Source of the DNA: Blastocatellia bacterium UBA7656
GTDB lineage: Bacteria > Acidobacteriota > Blastocatellia > UBA7656
Length of the DNA stretch: 64,000 bases
Direction of reading: 5' to 3'
NCBI GenBank assembly: GCA_002483445.1
Contig: DLHY01000078.1
Location: forward strand, 124,140-188,139
Shown: piece by piece, positions 35,755-43,669 of the stretch
How positions within the stretch are numbered: the first letter of the stretch is position 1
Layout: every line of letters begins with the position of its first letter
Notes under the pieces: generated by a model
Databases searched by the model: none
What the model saw: the letters and a program-made list of their open reading frames with translations, nothing else
What the model was told of the DNA's origin: nothing
Translations under genes and position numbers: made by a program

Positions 35755-36183
35755 ATGAAAGACAGATTGGATCACCTCGATGATGCGCAGAAGGCTGTCA
35801 GGCCCGATGCGCCCTACTCGGTCTCTCATCGCTACACGCTGCCCCATCACATGGTCACGACTGCCTTTACCATCGATGGATATCGCGTAGTCCGCACGCT
35901 CGGCGTCGTTCGCGGCATCACCGTGCGCTCGCGCTCCATATTCGGGACTATCGGCGGCGCGCTTCATACAATCATCGGAGGCAACATCACCGCATTCACC
36001 AAGCTGTGCGAGATGACCCGCGCCGAAGCCTTTGAAATCATGGTTCAGCACGCAAGCGAGATAGGCGCGAACGCTGTCATCGGTATGCGATACGACGCGA
36101 CAGAGTTGATGAGTGGAGTGAGCGAAGTGCTGGCCTACGGGACGGCGGTGGTGATGGAACCGGTCGGGGAGGTAAGGGAATGA
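35755..36183 (+). CDS. YbjQ/UPF0145 family protein
   Basis: 142 residues from the ATG at 35755, with AGGAGACAGGA just upstream. An upstream extension to 35650 lacks a ribosome site. It matches the YbjQ/heavy-metal-binding-like family: VRTLGVVRGITVRSR near the start, EAFEIMVQHASEIGANAVIG and VLAYGTAVVME near the end. The family forms pentamer-type assemblies; its biochemical role is unsettled. Residues 1-35 are an extra N-terminal stretch. The gene ends in a repeat array shared with a convergent gene. Confidence 0.85.
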   Translation: MKDRLDHLDDAQKAVRPDAPYSVSHRYTLPHHMVTTAFTIDGYRVVRTLGVVRGITVRSRSIFGTIGGALHTIIGGNITAFTKLCEMTRAEAFEIMVQHASEIGANAVIGMRYDATELMSGVSEVLAYGTAVVMEPVGEVRE

Positions 36184-36272
36184 GTGGGAGAATGGGAGTG
36201 TGGGAGAGTGGGAGAAGGGTAGCGATGAATTTTCATCTCCCGCTCTCCCATTCCCCCACTCTCCCATTCTCC
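36183..36272. repeat. Short-period inverted repeat array between convergent genes (locus F)
   Basis: Purine-rich units of the type GTGGGAGA/ATGGGAGT (36183-36217) face an inverted arm of CTCTCCCATTC units (36235-36272). The array begins inside the TGA stop of the YbjQ-type gene and ends 4 nt from the stop of the convergent M24 gene. It forms a long hairpin that could end transcripts from both sides. Confidence 0.85.
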
Positions 36273-36276
36273 TCCT

Positions 36277-37479
36277 TCACCCAAGAATAGCTACAACTTC
36301 GCGCTGAACGTCGCCGCCTGTGACACGGGCTTCCCGATCGCTGACGTACACATCGATTTCGCTGCGCACGCCGAATTTCCCTTCAAGATAAATTCCCGGC
36401 TCGATTGAAAAACAGGTGCGCGGAATCAATACGCGCTCGTCTTTCGTCTCAAGGTTATCGATGTTCGCTCCGTTGCCGTGAACTTCCGTGTGAATGTTGT
36501 GGCCCGTCCGATGAATGAAATAATCGCCGTAGCCTGCCTCGACTATGACTGCGCGACAAACATCATCTACCTGCCAGCCGTAAACAGTGCGGCCTGCGGA
36601 GAAATTTTCCTTGACGAAATTCGTTGCCGCATCGCGGGCGTCGCGAACGACGGTGAAAACACGGTTGACCTCTTCGGGGATGCTCGCGCCTACGAACGAA
36701 GTCCACGTGATGTCTGCATAAACCGAGTTGGGTTTGTCGAGCTTGGCCCACAGATCGATCAGTACGAAATCGCCTTCGTGTATGGGCGAATAGCGATGGG
36801 GGGTTGGTTCGTAGTGAGGCATCGCGCTGTTGGCGTTGACGGCGACTATCGGGGGGTCGCGCGTTATCATGCCACGATCAGCGAAGCAGCCCATTATGAA
36901 TTGCTGAATGTCGTACTCCGTTGTCGGGATGCCTTCTTTTGTGCGGCGACCGATTTCAGCAAACGCAGCGTGGACACTCTCATAAAGCCCGCGAGCCGCT
37001 TCTTCATGCATCGCGAGTTGTTCGTCATTCCACGCTGACTCGAATTGCTGCACGAGGTTGGCAGAAGATACTATCTCGACGCCGAATGAGCGGATCAACT
37101 CAATCGTGCCAGCATCGACGCGGGAGAGATACGGAATGGCCGCGCCGGGGGAATACTGCATTGCGATGCGCGGCGAGGGGGAGTGTTCCGTCAGCGTGCT
37201 TTTCAAGAGAGAGTGAAGCTGCTGCCACGGCAGATAGATGAGTTTTTTACCGGGCAGATGATCGAGCGTGTCTCTTTCGATTGAGTGAACGAGTTTGGTC
37301 GGCTCGCCCGCCCGAGGGATGAAGTAATACCAGCGGCGCGTGGCGATGTGGCCTTCGCCGCCCGTTGAGAGTATGTTGGCTGCTATGGGATCGCTTCCGC
37401 GAAAGCTGTAAAACAACCATCCGTCGAGATCGGATTCTGCAAGCGCATTTTGAATTCTGTTGATCAAGGTGGCCTCCAC
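36277..37479 (-). CDS. M24 family aminopeptidase (Xaa-Pro type)
   Basis: 400 residues. A creatinase-like N-terminal domain (about 1-160) precedes a pita-bread metallopeptidase domain. Metal ligands are visible in VLIDLWAK (Asp), YADITWT (Asp), HRTGHNIHTEVHG (His), FSIEPGIY (Glu) and GVRSEID (Glu). It is expected to remove N-terminal residues preceding proline, in the cytoplasm as no signal peptide is present. The start is GTG at 37479 without a clear ribosome site, so the exact N-terminus is less sure. It is convergent with the YbjQ-type gene. Confidence 0.9.
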   Translation of the reverse strand: MEATLINRIQNALAESDLDGWLFYSFRGSDPIAANILSTGGEGHIATRRWYYFIPRAGEPTKLVHSIERDTLDHLPGKKLIYLPWQQLHSLLKSTLTEHSPSPRIAMQYSPGAAIPYLSRVDAGTIELIRSFGVEIVSSANLVQQFESAWNDEQLAMHEEAARGLYESVHAAFAEIGRRTKEGIPTTEYDIQQFIMGCFADRGMITRDPPIVAVNANSAMPHYEPTPHRYSPIHEGDFVLIDLWAKLDKPNSVYADITWTSFVGASIPEEVNRVFTVVRDARDAATNFVKENFSAGRTVYGWQVDDVCRAVIVEAGYGDYFIHRTGHNIHTEVHGNGANIDNLETKDERVLIPRTCFSIEPGIYLEGKFGVRSEIDVYVSDREARVTGGDVQREVVAILG

Positions 37480-37556
37480 GAAAAGAAATTTGGATCAAAG
37501 GAATTCTTAAAATACCACAGGTCGGACGGTCATCGACAAGCGCGAGAACCCCATCA

Positions 37557-38615
37557 TCACTTATCGGCCTTTATCTTCAATCCTCGAAGAAGGTTTTCCA
37601 GTTGCTCTCTCGCCGTTTTCGCAGCCTCCTTTTCATCAATGGGTTTCAACAGTTCCAGCAGAGTCACTCCGGCAATGACCTGATAAATGCGTTTGCCTGC
37701 GACGAAGATTGAGTTGGCCGTCAAAAGGTCAGGGATTTTTTCATCCCATTCCAATTTCTTCCCTGTGTTTTTCCTGGGAGTCCTGACCCTCAGTTGAGCG
37801 CCGCCTCTTACCAGAAACATGAACCTCATTTCCTGTCCGCGTTCGGTCTCAACGGCCAGCACGTCTCTGGCTTCTTTAAAAAGATTAAGCACACTGCTCA
37901 GAGACAGCATTTCTTCCGCATTGTTGATAGAGGTGACGCAGTAAAAGGTTCCGAAGCTATCTGTGAAGCTAACCAGACTGATGTTTTGCTCCTCTTCATC
38001 TCTTACCATAGCGCCCGGTTTCATAAGATCAGGGATGGCGACGGTGAAATCTTCGTGAATGGATGTATAGATTTTATTAGCGACGCTACCTTTGATTCTG
38101 TAATAGACCGGTGTGGCGGAAAGAACATTCTCAGCCATCTCGTCTTTGCCCTGCGCGACGAGCACTTCGACAAGGCTGTGCAAGGCTCTGGTCATCTCCG
38201 GGTGTTCCGGGTCTTCGAGAGTATCCAGTATTTCAATCGCTTTGATGTACAGAGATTCAGCCTTGCCATGCTTGCTCTGATCCTGATTGAGCCGCGCAAG
38301 CTTGTTAAGGAGCGCGGCTGCCTTCACGTCTTTCGGGCCGAGGGCTTTCTTTGCCACATCGAAGGCGCGCGAGTACGCTTTTTCGGCTTCAGCGTATCTT
38401 TTCCGTTCAGCGTGGAAGTCGCCAAGTTGCTCAAGAGCATCGACTAGGCGGGCGGATTTCGGGCCTGACCGCTCAGCTTCCTTCACATTTGCAAGCAGGC
38501 GGTTTTGAGTCTCGATGTCGCTCTGATTTGGTTGGGCCTGATTAGCTACATTGGTTTTCACAAGCAGCAGCAGTACGACAAATGCAAACACAGATAACCG
38601 TGTTCGTGAGATCAT
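37557..38615 (-). CDS. Exported TPR protein
   Basis: 352 residues. Signal peptide about 1-26. TPR-like helical pairs (Kinesin-light-chain style) lie at about 55-170 (LGDFHAERKRYAEAEKAYSR, LNKLARLNQDQSKHGKAESL, LVEVLVAQGKDEMAENVL). The C-terminal 180 residues form an unassigned alpha/beta domain with FTVAIPDLMKPGAM. AGGAGG 11 nt before the ATG supports the start. It is divergent from the SpoIIE-type phosphatase gene across 272 nt. The function is unknown. Confidence 0.78.
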   Translation of the reverse strand: MISRTRLSVFAFVVLLLLVKTNVANQAQPNQSDIETQNRLLANVKEAERSGPKSARLVDALEQLGDFHAERKRYAEAEKAYSRAFDVAKKALGPKDVKAAALLNKLARLNQDQSKHGKAESLYIKAIEILDTLEDPEHPEMTRALHSLVEVLVAQGKDEMAENVLSATPVYYRIKGSVANKIYTSIHEDFTVAIPDLMKPGAMVRDEEEQNISLVSFTDSFGTFYCVTSINNAEEMLSLSSVLNLFKEARDVLAVETERGQEMRFMFLVRGGAQLRVRTPRKNTGKKLEWDEKIPDLLTANSIFVAGKRIYQVIAGVTLLELLKPIDEKEAAKTAREQLENLLRGLKIKADK

Positions 38616-38887
38616 AGAAATAATTTCCTCCTGGATCGAATAGAGTTAGAGGCCGCGAGTTCAATCGTAGTAAGAATCGTTCTTTCTCTACATTGAAGAG
38701 TGTGGCACTTTCAGGATTATCACATCGCATTATTCACTTCCGGCAAAGAGGAGCGATATGTGATCAAGCCGGGATTCCTTGAATCCCTCGCGATATGCGG
38801 GTCGTTATAATCGGTGTGAAAGGATGGCAAACACAGACTAAATCCGTCGATTTGCCTGTGCTATAGTAATGCCTTCGGATCGAAGCC
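38616..38887. promoter_or_regulatory. Divergent intergenic region, TPR gene / SpoIIE-type gene
   Basis: 272 nt with no gene. TATAGT at about 38861 is a possible -10 box for the phosphatase gene, but a -35 box is not clear. GGGATTC/GAATCCC at 38771-38787 is a small hairpin. Both promoters must lie here. Confidence 0.35.
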
Positions 38888-41563
38888 ATGAAGAAGCAAC
38901 TCAAGATGCTGCTGGGCGCGACCTTCTTCGGGTTGCTGTTCATTTACACGGGAGCGAGCCTCGTTCATGTGGTCGCTCTGCTGAGAATGGATAGCGATCC
39001 GGGATGGTATCCATATCAGATCGGAAACCGTCCCATCGTAGTCGAAGTCGAACCCGGCGAGCCGATAGTTCCTCTCCGATTCGGCGATGAAATCGTATCG
39101 ATCAACGGTCAGCCTCTGCGCTATGCATTCAATTTCACGAAAGTGTTTCGCGACATGCCGCCCGGTCAATCCTACACGATGGTCGTGCGTCGCCAGGGCC
39201 AGCCCATGCAGTTTACGCTTGAGACGCGCGCCATCCCGCTCGTCAACTGGACGCTTATGGGATCGAGAGGCTTGATCATTCCGAGCATCTTCCTTCTCGT
39301 TGGAGTTTCGGTCTTTCTGCTCAAGCCTTATGACAAACAGGCGATGCTTCTGGCCTTGATGTTCGGAATGTTTCTCGGCGGACTGACAGCGACCTCTCCG
39401 GCTTTCGAAGACGCTCAGTGGTGGCTTGTGGGCGTGATGTTGATCGTCCAGATAGTTTCGCTTTTTTTATGGCCGATATTTTTTCACTTTTTCCTCACCT
39501 TCCCTGAGCCGTCTCCGCTGCTGAGGCGGTTTCCGAGACTTGAGCTTTATCTCTACGCGCCCCATCTGCTCACTATCTTTCCTTATTTCGCCGTACTCAA
39601 TGTGTTGAATGCCGTCTCGCCCGATCAGATGATCGCTTACCTCGAAAAGACGCGACCGTTGAGGATCATCAGCCTGATACTTTGCGTGTTGTACATCGCG
39701 GCGGGGCTTTTGACACTGCTCATCAATTATCGCCAGGAGAAACTGGCGTCGAGGCGAAAGATGAGGGTCGTCGTTGCGGGAACCATCGCCGGATTTCTGC
39801 CCATCTTCATGGTCATAGGGCTGGCCTTTGTTTTCAATCTGCCGGAAACCAATCCTTCGCTTGCGCGATGGCTGGCAGCCATTGCGATGTTTTCGTTTCC
39901 GCTCTTTCCGCTCTCTTTCGCTTATTCGATCATCCGGCATCAGGTCATACCCGCGCGAATCCTGCTCCGTCGCAGCGCGCGTTACCTGCTCATCTCGCGC
40001 GGATTCGTCTTCGTTCAGGCTTTGGTGGTTTTCGCTCTGCTGAGTTTTCTGCTGACGGGGAATCGTATTGATGCCATTGATCGTCTGGGCGCGCGGGCCG
40101 ATATCATTGTGACGATGCTTGTCACTGCGCTTTCAATCGGGTTGCTCACTTTGCTCAATCAGCGGGTGATGCCCATAATCGATAGAAGATTTTTCCGCGA
40201 AGCTTATGACGCGCAGCAGGTGCTTTCAGAGCTTGGACAGGAGCTGCGCACTGTGAGCGCGATTCCGCAGTTGCTCGAAAGAACTGTCGCGAGAGTTCAA
40301 AATGCGCTGCATACTGAAAACGTCACTGTTTTTCTGCTCGACCGCACTACGATGGATTATCGCTGCGCCATTTCGTCGCGCATGAGCGAGGACGGAGCAT
40401 CGTCTTCCGATATAGACCGCACTTTGCGCATACCGCCTGATGGGATAGTCGTCGAGAAGTTCAAGCGGGCGGCGCATCCGCTGGTGCTGGATTTCGACGA
40501 GCCTGATTCGTGGATGCATGAACTGATCGTGACCGAGCTTGTGACGAATGAATCGCGGAAGCGCGAAGTTCAAACCCTTCGCCGCGTGCGTTCGGCATTG
40601 TTGATTCCAGTATCGACGAGCGACGAGCTTATCGCTATAGTCTCGCTCGGACGCAGACTCGGAGATTTGCCCTTCTCGTATGACGACAAGCAGTTGCTGA
40701 TGGCCGTAGCGGGTCAGATGGCCTTTGCTCTTCACAATGCAGAGTTGATTCGTGTGATCACGGAAGAAGAGATGCTCCGTCATGAAGTGGAGATAGCGGC
40801 GACGGTTCAACGTCGCCTGTTCCCGGAACGCCCGCCTGAAATGAGTTGCCTTGAGCTTGCGGGCGTATGCCATCCGGCTCGCGGAGTGGGGGGCGATTAC
40901 TACGATTTCATACATCTTGAGCAGGGCAAGATCGGCATAGCGGTGGCTGATGTTGCGGGCAAAGGCATTTCAGCGGCGTTGTTGATGTCTACGGTTCAGG
41001 CATCGCTTCGCAGTCAGGCTCCTACGGTAAACGGCAGGCTTACTGAACTGGTCGCGGCGATGAATCACCTTTTGCACGTTTCGACGGACGCGAACAGCTA
41101 CGCGACATTTTTCTTCGCGCAGTTTGCTGAGGAAACGGGGCAGTTGACCTATGTCAACGCGGGACACAATCCGCCGATGATTCTGAGAGCCGCGCCCGCG
41201 ACCAGAGCGAAGGCGGCTTCGGCTTCGACTGATGAAACCGAACTGATCGATGGAGATTCGCGGATAGGGTATCTGACGACGGGCGGGCCGGTGATAGGCG
41301 CATTGGCCAACAGCGCCTACGAGCAGGAAGCTATCCAGATGAACAGCGGCGATATGCTCGTAGCCTACACCGATGGGGTGACGGAAGCTCTCAACTGCGA
41401 TGGGGTGGAATTCGGCGAGCAAAGGCTGAGTAAAATACTTTCGGAGTCGGCTCATTTATCGGCCTGTCAGTTGACGGAAAAGATAGTCAACAGCGTGCGT
41501 GAATGGTGCGGCGAGACGCCTCAGCACGACGACCTGACGCTGGTAGTGATGAGGATGAAGTGA
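38888..41563 (+). CDS. Membrane SpoIIE/PP2C-type phosphatase with PDZ-like and GAF domains
   Basis: 891 residues. One N-terminal membrane helix (about 8-30), then a periplasmic PDZ-like domain (about 55-118; RFGDEIVSINGQPL). About seven to eight more helices follow (about 120-410). A GAF domain covers about 445-620 and a SpoIIE/PP2C catalytic domain about 640-890. The latter has the metal-binding signatures GGDYYDF, AVADVAGKGISAALLM, NAGHNPP and YTDGVTEA. Such proteins usually dephosphorylate anti-anti-sigma factors in a partner-switching cascade; no partner gene is adjacent. The PDZ plus multi-helix sensor part suggests an envelope signal. Weak ribosome site. Confidence 0.92.
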   Translation: MKKQLKMLLGATFFGLLFIYTGASLVHVVALLRMDSDPGWYPYQIGNRPIVVEVEPGEPIVPLRFGDEIVSINGQPLRYAFNFTKVFRDMPPGQSYTMVVRRQGQPMQFTLETRAIPLVNWTLMGSRGLIIPSIFLLVGVSVFLLKPYDKQAMLLALMFGMFLGGLTATSPAFEDAQWWLVGVMLIVQIVSLFLWPIFFHFFLTFPEPSPLLRRFPRLELYLYAPHLLTIFPYFAVLNVLNAVSPDQMIAYLEKTRPLRIISLILCVLYIAAGLLTLLINYRQEKLASRRKMRVVVAGTIAGFLPIFMVIGLAFVFNLPETNPSLARWLAAIAMFSFPLFPLSFAYSIIRHQVIPARILLRRSARYLLISRGFVFVQALVVFALLSFLLTGNRIDAIDRLGARADIIVTMLVTALSIGLLTLLNQRVMPIIDRRFFREAYDAQQVLSELGQELRTVSAIPQLLERTVARVQNALHTENVTVFLLDRTTMDYRCAISSRMSEDGASSSDIDRTLRIPPDGIVVEKFKRAAHPLVLDFDEPDSWMHELIVTELVTNESRKREVQTLRRVRSALLIPVSTSDELIAIVSLGRRLGDLPFSYDDKQLLMAVAGQMAFALHNAELIRVITEEEMLRHEVEIAATVQRRLFPERPPEMSCLELAGVCHPARGVGGDYYDFIHLEQGKIGIAVADVAGKGISAALLMSTVQASLRSQAPTVNGRLTELVAAMNHLLHVSTDANSYATFFFAQFAEETGQLTYVNAGHNPPMILRAAPATRAKAASASTDETELIDGDSRIGYLTTGGPVIGALANSAYEQEAIQMNSGDMLVAYTDGVTEALNCDGVEFGEQRLSKILSESAHLSACQLTEKIVNSVREWCGETPQHDDLTLVVMRMK

Positions 41564-41714
41564 TCGATTGAGTTTGATATTGAGAGCCAACAAAATGATC
41601 GAATCGCGGCGAAGCGGGCATTGTGGCTGATGTTGCTATCACACAGGCGCGCGGCTTAGAATCTGCTCTGCAACCTGACAACAGGCAAAGTCACATGTCG
41701 CGCTAAGGGGGGCT

Positions 41715-41846
41715 ATGACGGTAACGCTTGAACTGAAACCTGAAATCGAAGCCCGCAGCGCGCGACAGGCTGCCGTTGAGGGTGTGACGGTAGAAGAATA
41801 TATTCAAAGGGTCATCGAAAGCATCATCGCGCCCCTCGCATCCTGA
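41715..41846 (+). CDS. Truncated antitoxin-like N-terminal fragment
   Basis: 43 codons. MTVTLELKPEIEARSARQAA and VEEYIQRVIES match the start of small ribbon-helix-helix-like antitoxins (typical opening 'MTITLELPPELEARL...'). The last codons overlap sequence that on the other strand reads as an RHS fragment, so the end is probably created by a junction. A G-run lies 5 nt before ATG. It could be a remnant; no toxin gene is adjacent. Confidence 0.5.
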   Translation: MTVTLELKPEIEARSARQAAVEGVTVEEYIQRVIESIIAPLAS

Positions 41847-42052
41847 CGGGTCAGCACGGCGTTGAAATCGGTGTAAGTGTATTTGCAACTCCACATCGTC
41901 CCCGCCCCGTCATTGATCGTAGCGGTCTGTTCAGGAATCCGCTCATACAACAATCGCCCAAACCCGTCATATTTATAAGAGCGAGTCTGATTGCCCTGAT
42001 TGATCTGAGTGAGCCGATCAAGCAGGGCATAAGTATAACTCGTCTCCTGAGT
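41830..42052 (-). pseudogene. RHS/YD-repeat fragment
   Basis: On the minus strand one frame reads as YD-repeat protein (SYTYALLDRLTQINQGNQTR, YKYDGFGRLLYE, YTYTDFNAVLTRQDARGA) with neither start nor continuation. It is about 70 residues of an RHS-type protein that is normally over 1000 residues long. It is joined directly to an IS3 fragment at about 42050. Confidence 0.8.
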
Positions 42053-42636
42053 GAGCGCCCCTTCCCGTCCATGTTGATCCTAGTCCCCGCTTCCTTGAGC
42101 ATCTCTATATACGCAGGGCTTGTGAAATGCGACCCCTGACCCGATCATACGTTCGGCGCGAGCCGAAGAACGGATACTGCTTATATAGTTCATCAATCCG
42201 ATGTTTGAGTCTCACTTCTTCCTCACTCGGCTCAACCTTCTGGTAGTAAAGGCTGGCGCGGCTTAAACCCAGCAGTTGCGCTTGCTCGACCAGAGTCAAC
42301 TCCGACTCTGCGCGCTCAACGAAAGCCGTGCGTTGAGTGCGAGTCAGGGTTGAGGCCAGATTTTTTTTCAACCAGTTGACCTCAATGGTCAATCTGGGGA
42401 TCTGGGCGAAGAGTTCTTCGACCTGCTGGGAGAGAGCGGCCAGGAGGTCAGCCGTCAGGTTTTTCTTATCAAAGAGCGAGGCGAAATCATCAAGGGCCAG
42501 ATCGCGCCAGTTACGTAAGAGATTCAGATGAACTTTATGTTCACTGGCAAGTTGAGAGAGAGATTTCTCCCCCTTGAGCAATTCCAACACGAGCTTGGCT
42601 TTGAAAGCAGATGTGTATGTTTTTTTTATAACTTTT
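42053..42636 (-). mobile_element. Decayed IS3-family insertion sequence
   Basis: Minus-strand frame with an IS3 OrfA helix-turn-helix (KKTYTSAFKAKLVLELLKGE, then SQLASEHKVHLNLLRNW) from about 42630. It continues in the same frame into the beginning of OrfB (LLGLSRASLYYQ, IDELYKQYPFFGSRRT) and stops at 42105. A second frame at 42053-42128 reads HFTSPAYIEMLKEAG followed by INMDGKGR, a late part of the OrfB integrase core, so the middle of OrfB is deleted. The start codon is missing (GTT where Met is expected) and no terminal inverted repeats are seen. At the deletion point the sequence GACCCCTGACCC resembles the heptamer units of locus J. Confidence 0.85.
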
Positions 42637-42639
42637 TCT

Positions 42640-42674
42640 CAGCCGACCACTGACGACTGATCACCGACCACTGC
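42640..42674. repeat. Period-7 repeat (locus G)
   Basis: Units of the ACCACTG/GACTGAT type. Read on the minus strand it begins within one base of the TAG of the GntR gene with TAGGCAGTGGTC, the same 12 nt that open locus D at 27215. There is no clear second arm; the IS3 remnant follows. Confidence 0.7.
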
Positions 42675-42677
42675 CTA

Positions 42678-43586
42678 CTATTCCCTGCTGATGAACTCTT
42701 TGAACTTCTTCAGTTCATCGATTGAAGAGTCTGCAATGATGCGAAAGACGCGGGCATTGCACCCCGAAGGAAGGCTTAGTGCTGTGAGCGCGTCTGTGAT
42801 GACATAAAAGCTCGACGCCAGTCCTTTCTTCCAATCTGGTTCATCTGTGCTGCGAAGACTGAGCGCGTCGGCGTCGATTCCTGCGGCGACCAGCACGGCC
42901 TGCGCCCAGCGCAGAAAATCCGGCCAGTGGGATGCTACCGATATCAAAGCGTCGGACGGAGGACGCCTCTCGCCTTCAAGCGATGCGGGGACTGAGCGAG
43001 AGTGAAGGAGCAGGCACGAAATCTCAGATGGCAGCAATCGCGCGACTTCGCCCTGGCCTATGAGCGCGACCGGCGCTGCGCCTGTCAGCACAATTGGGTT
43101 AGAGCATTCTTCGGGTCTTGCGCCCGAAACGGGAAAACGGACGGCTTCTTCGATTTCCGCGATAAGGATTTTTCTCAGATCGTCGTTAGGCTCGATGACC
43201 AGAAAATGATCGGGCGGCTGAAATCGGAACCAGTACCTCAGTCGCCTTCGAATATCGGCGAGCGAAAATCCCTTCTCTCGCGCCACGCGCAGAAAGACCG
43301 AGATCATCTGATCGAGTTCGAGTTGCATATCAAGCTCGGCTTCGGTGTCGAACTTGCGGACATAGATTCCGCTGCCCTTGCGAAACTCGACCCAGCCCCT
43401 GCGGGCAAGCTCGTTGTATGCGGCGCTGACGGTGTTCGAGTGGACGTGATAGCGGCGGGCAAGCTCGCGCGTCGAAGGCAGTTTCTGACCCGCCTTCAAA
43501 TCATTGCTGACTATGCCCAGCACGATCTGAGTCGTCAGTTGATCGCGGAGCGGCACTTCGCTGTTCTTCGAAAGCCACAGGTGCAT
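42678..43586 (-). CDS. GntR-family transcriptional regulator
   Basis: 302 residues. The N-terminal GntR winged helix is at about 8-78 (PLRDQLTTQIVLGIVSNDLK, LPSTRELARRYHVHSNTVSA, GWVEFRKGSGIYV). A helical linker and an unusual C-terminal domain of about 200 residues follow, rather than a short YtrA tail. That domain contains HFLVIEPNDDLRKILIAEIE, like receiver or LacI-type effector folds. It is a likely repressor. The S9 peptidase gene at 43670 lies directly upstream on the same strand, but a repeat array separates them and no ribosome site is seen before the ATG. Confidence 0.85.
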   Translation of the reverse strand: MHLWLSKNSEVPLRDQLTTQIVLGIVSNDLKAGQKLPSTRELARRYHVHSNTVSAAYNELARRGWVEFRKGSGIYVRKFDTEAELDMQLELDQMISVFLRVAREKGFSLADIRRRLRYWFRFQPPDHFLVIEPNDDLRKILIAEIEEAVRFPVSGARPEECSNPIVLTGAAPVALIGQGEVARLLPSEISCLLLHSRSVPASLEGERRPPSDALISVASHWPDFLRWAQAVLVAAGIDADALSLRSTDEPDWKKGLASSFYVITDALTALSLPSGCNARVFRIIADSSIDELKKFKEFISRE

Positions 43587-43594
43587 ACTTGTTA

Positions 43595-43664
43595 AATCTC
43601 AAATCTCAAAATTGAAATTTCAGGTTTGAGATTCGCAATTTGAGATTTGAGATTTGAAAATTCA
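43595..43664. repeat. Period-7 inverted repeat array (locus H)
   Basis: AATCTCA units (43595-43620) face TTTGAGA units (43624-43664). Read on the minus strand, the array begins a few nt after the TAG of the S9 peptidase gene (43670) and ends 8 nt before the ATG of the GntR gene, taking the place of its ribosome site. Confidence 0.85.
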
Positions 43665-43669
43665 AAACG

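Noticed and set aside
41851..42102. 83-codon minus-strand frame as a gene
   Set aside because: It starts inside the IS3 OrfB remnant and runs into RHS sequence out of frame, so it is a chimera of two fragments.
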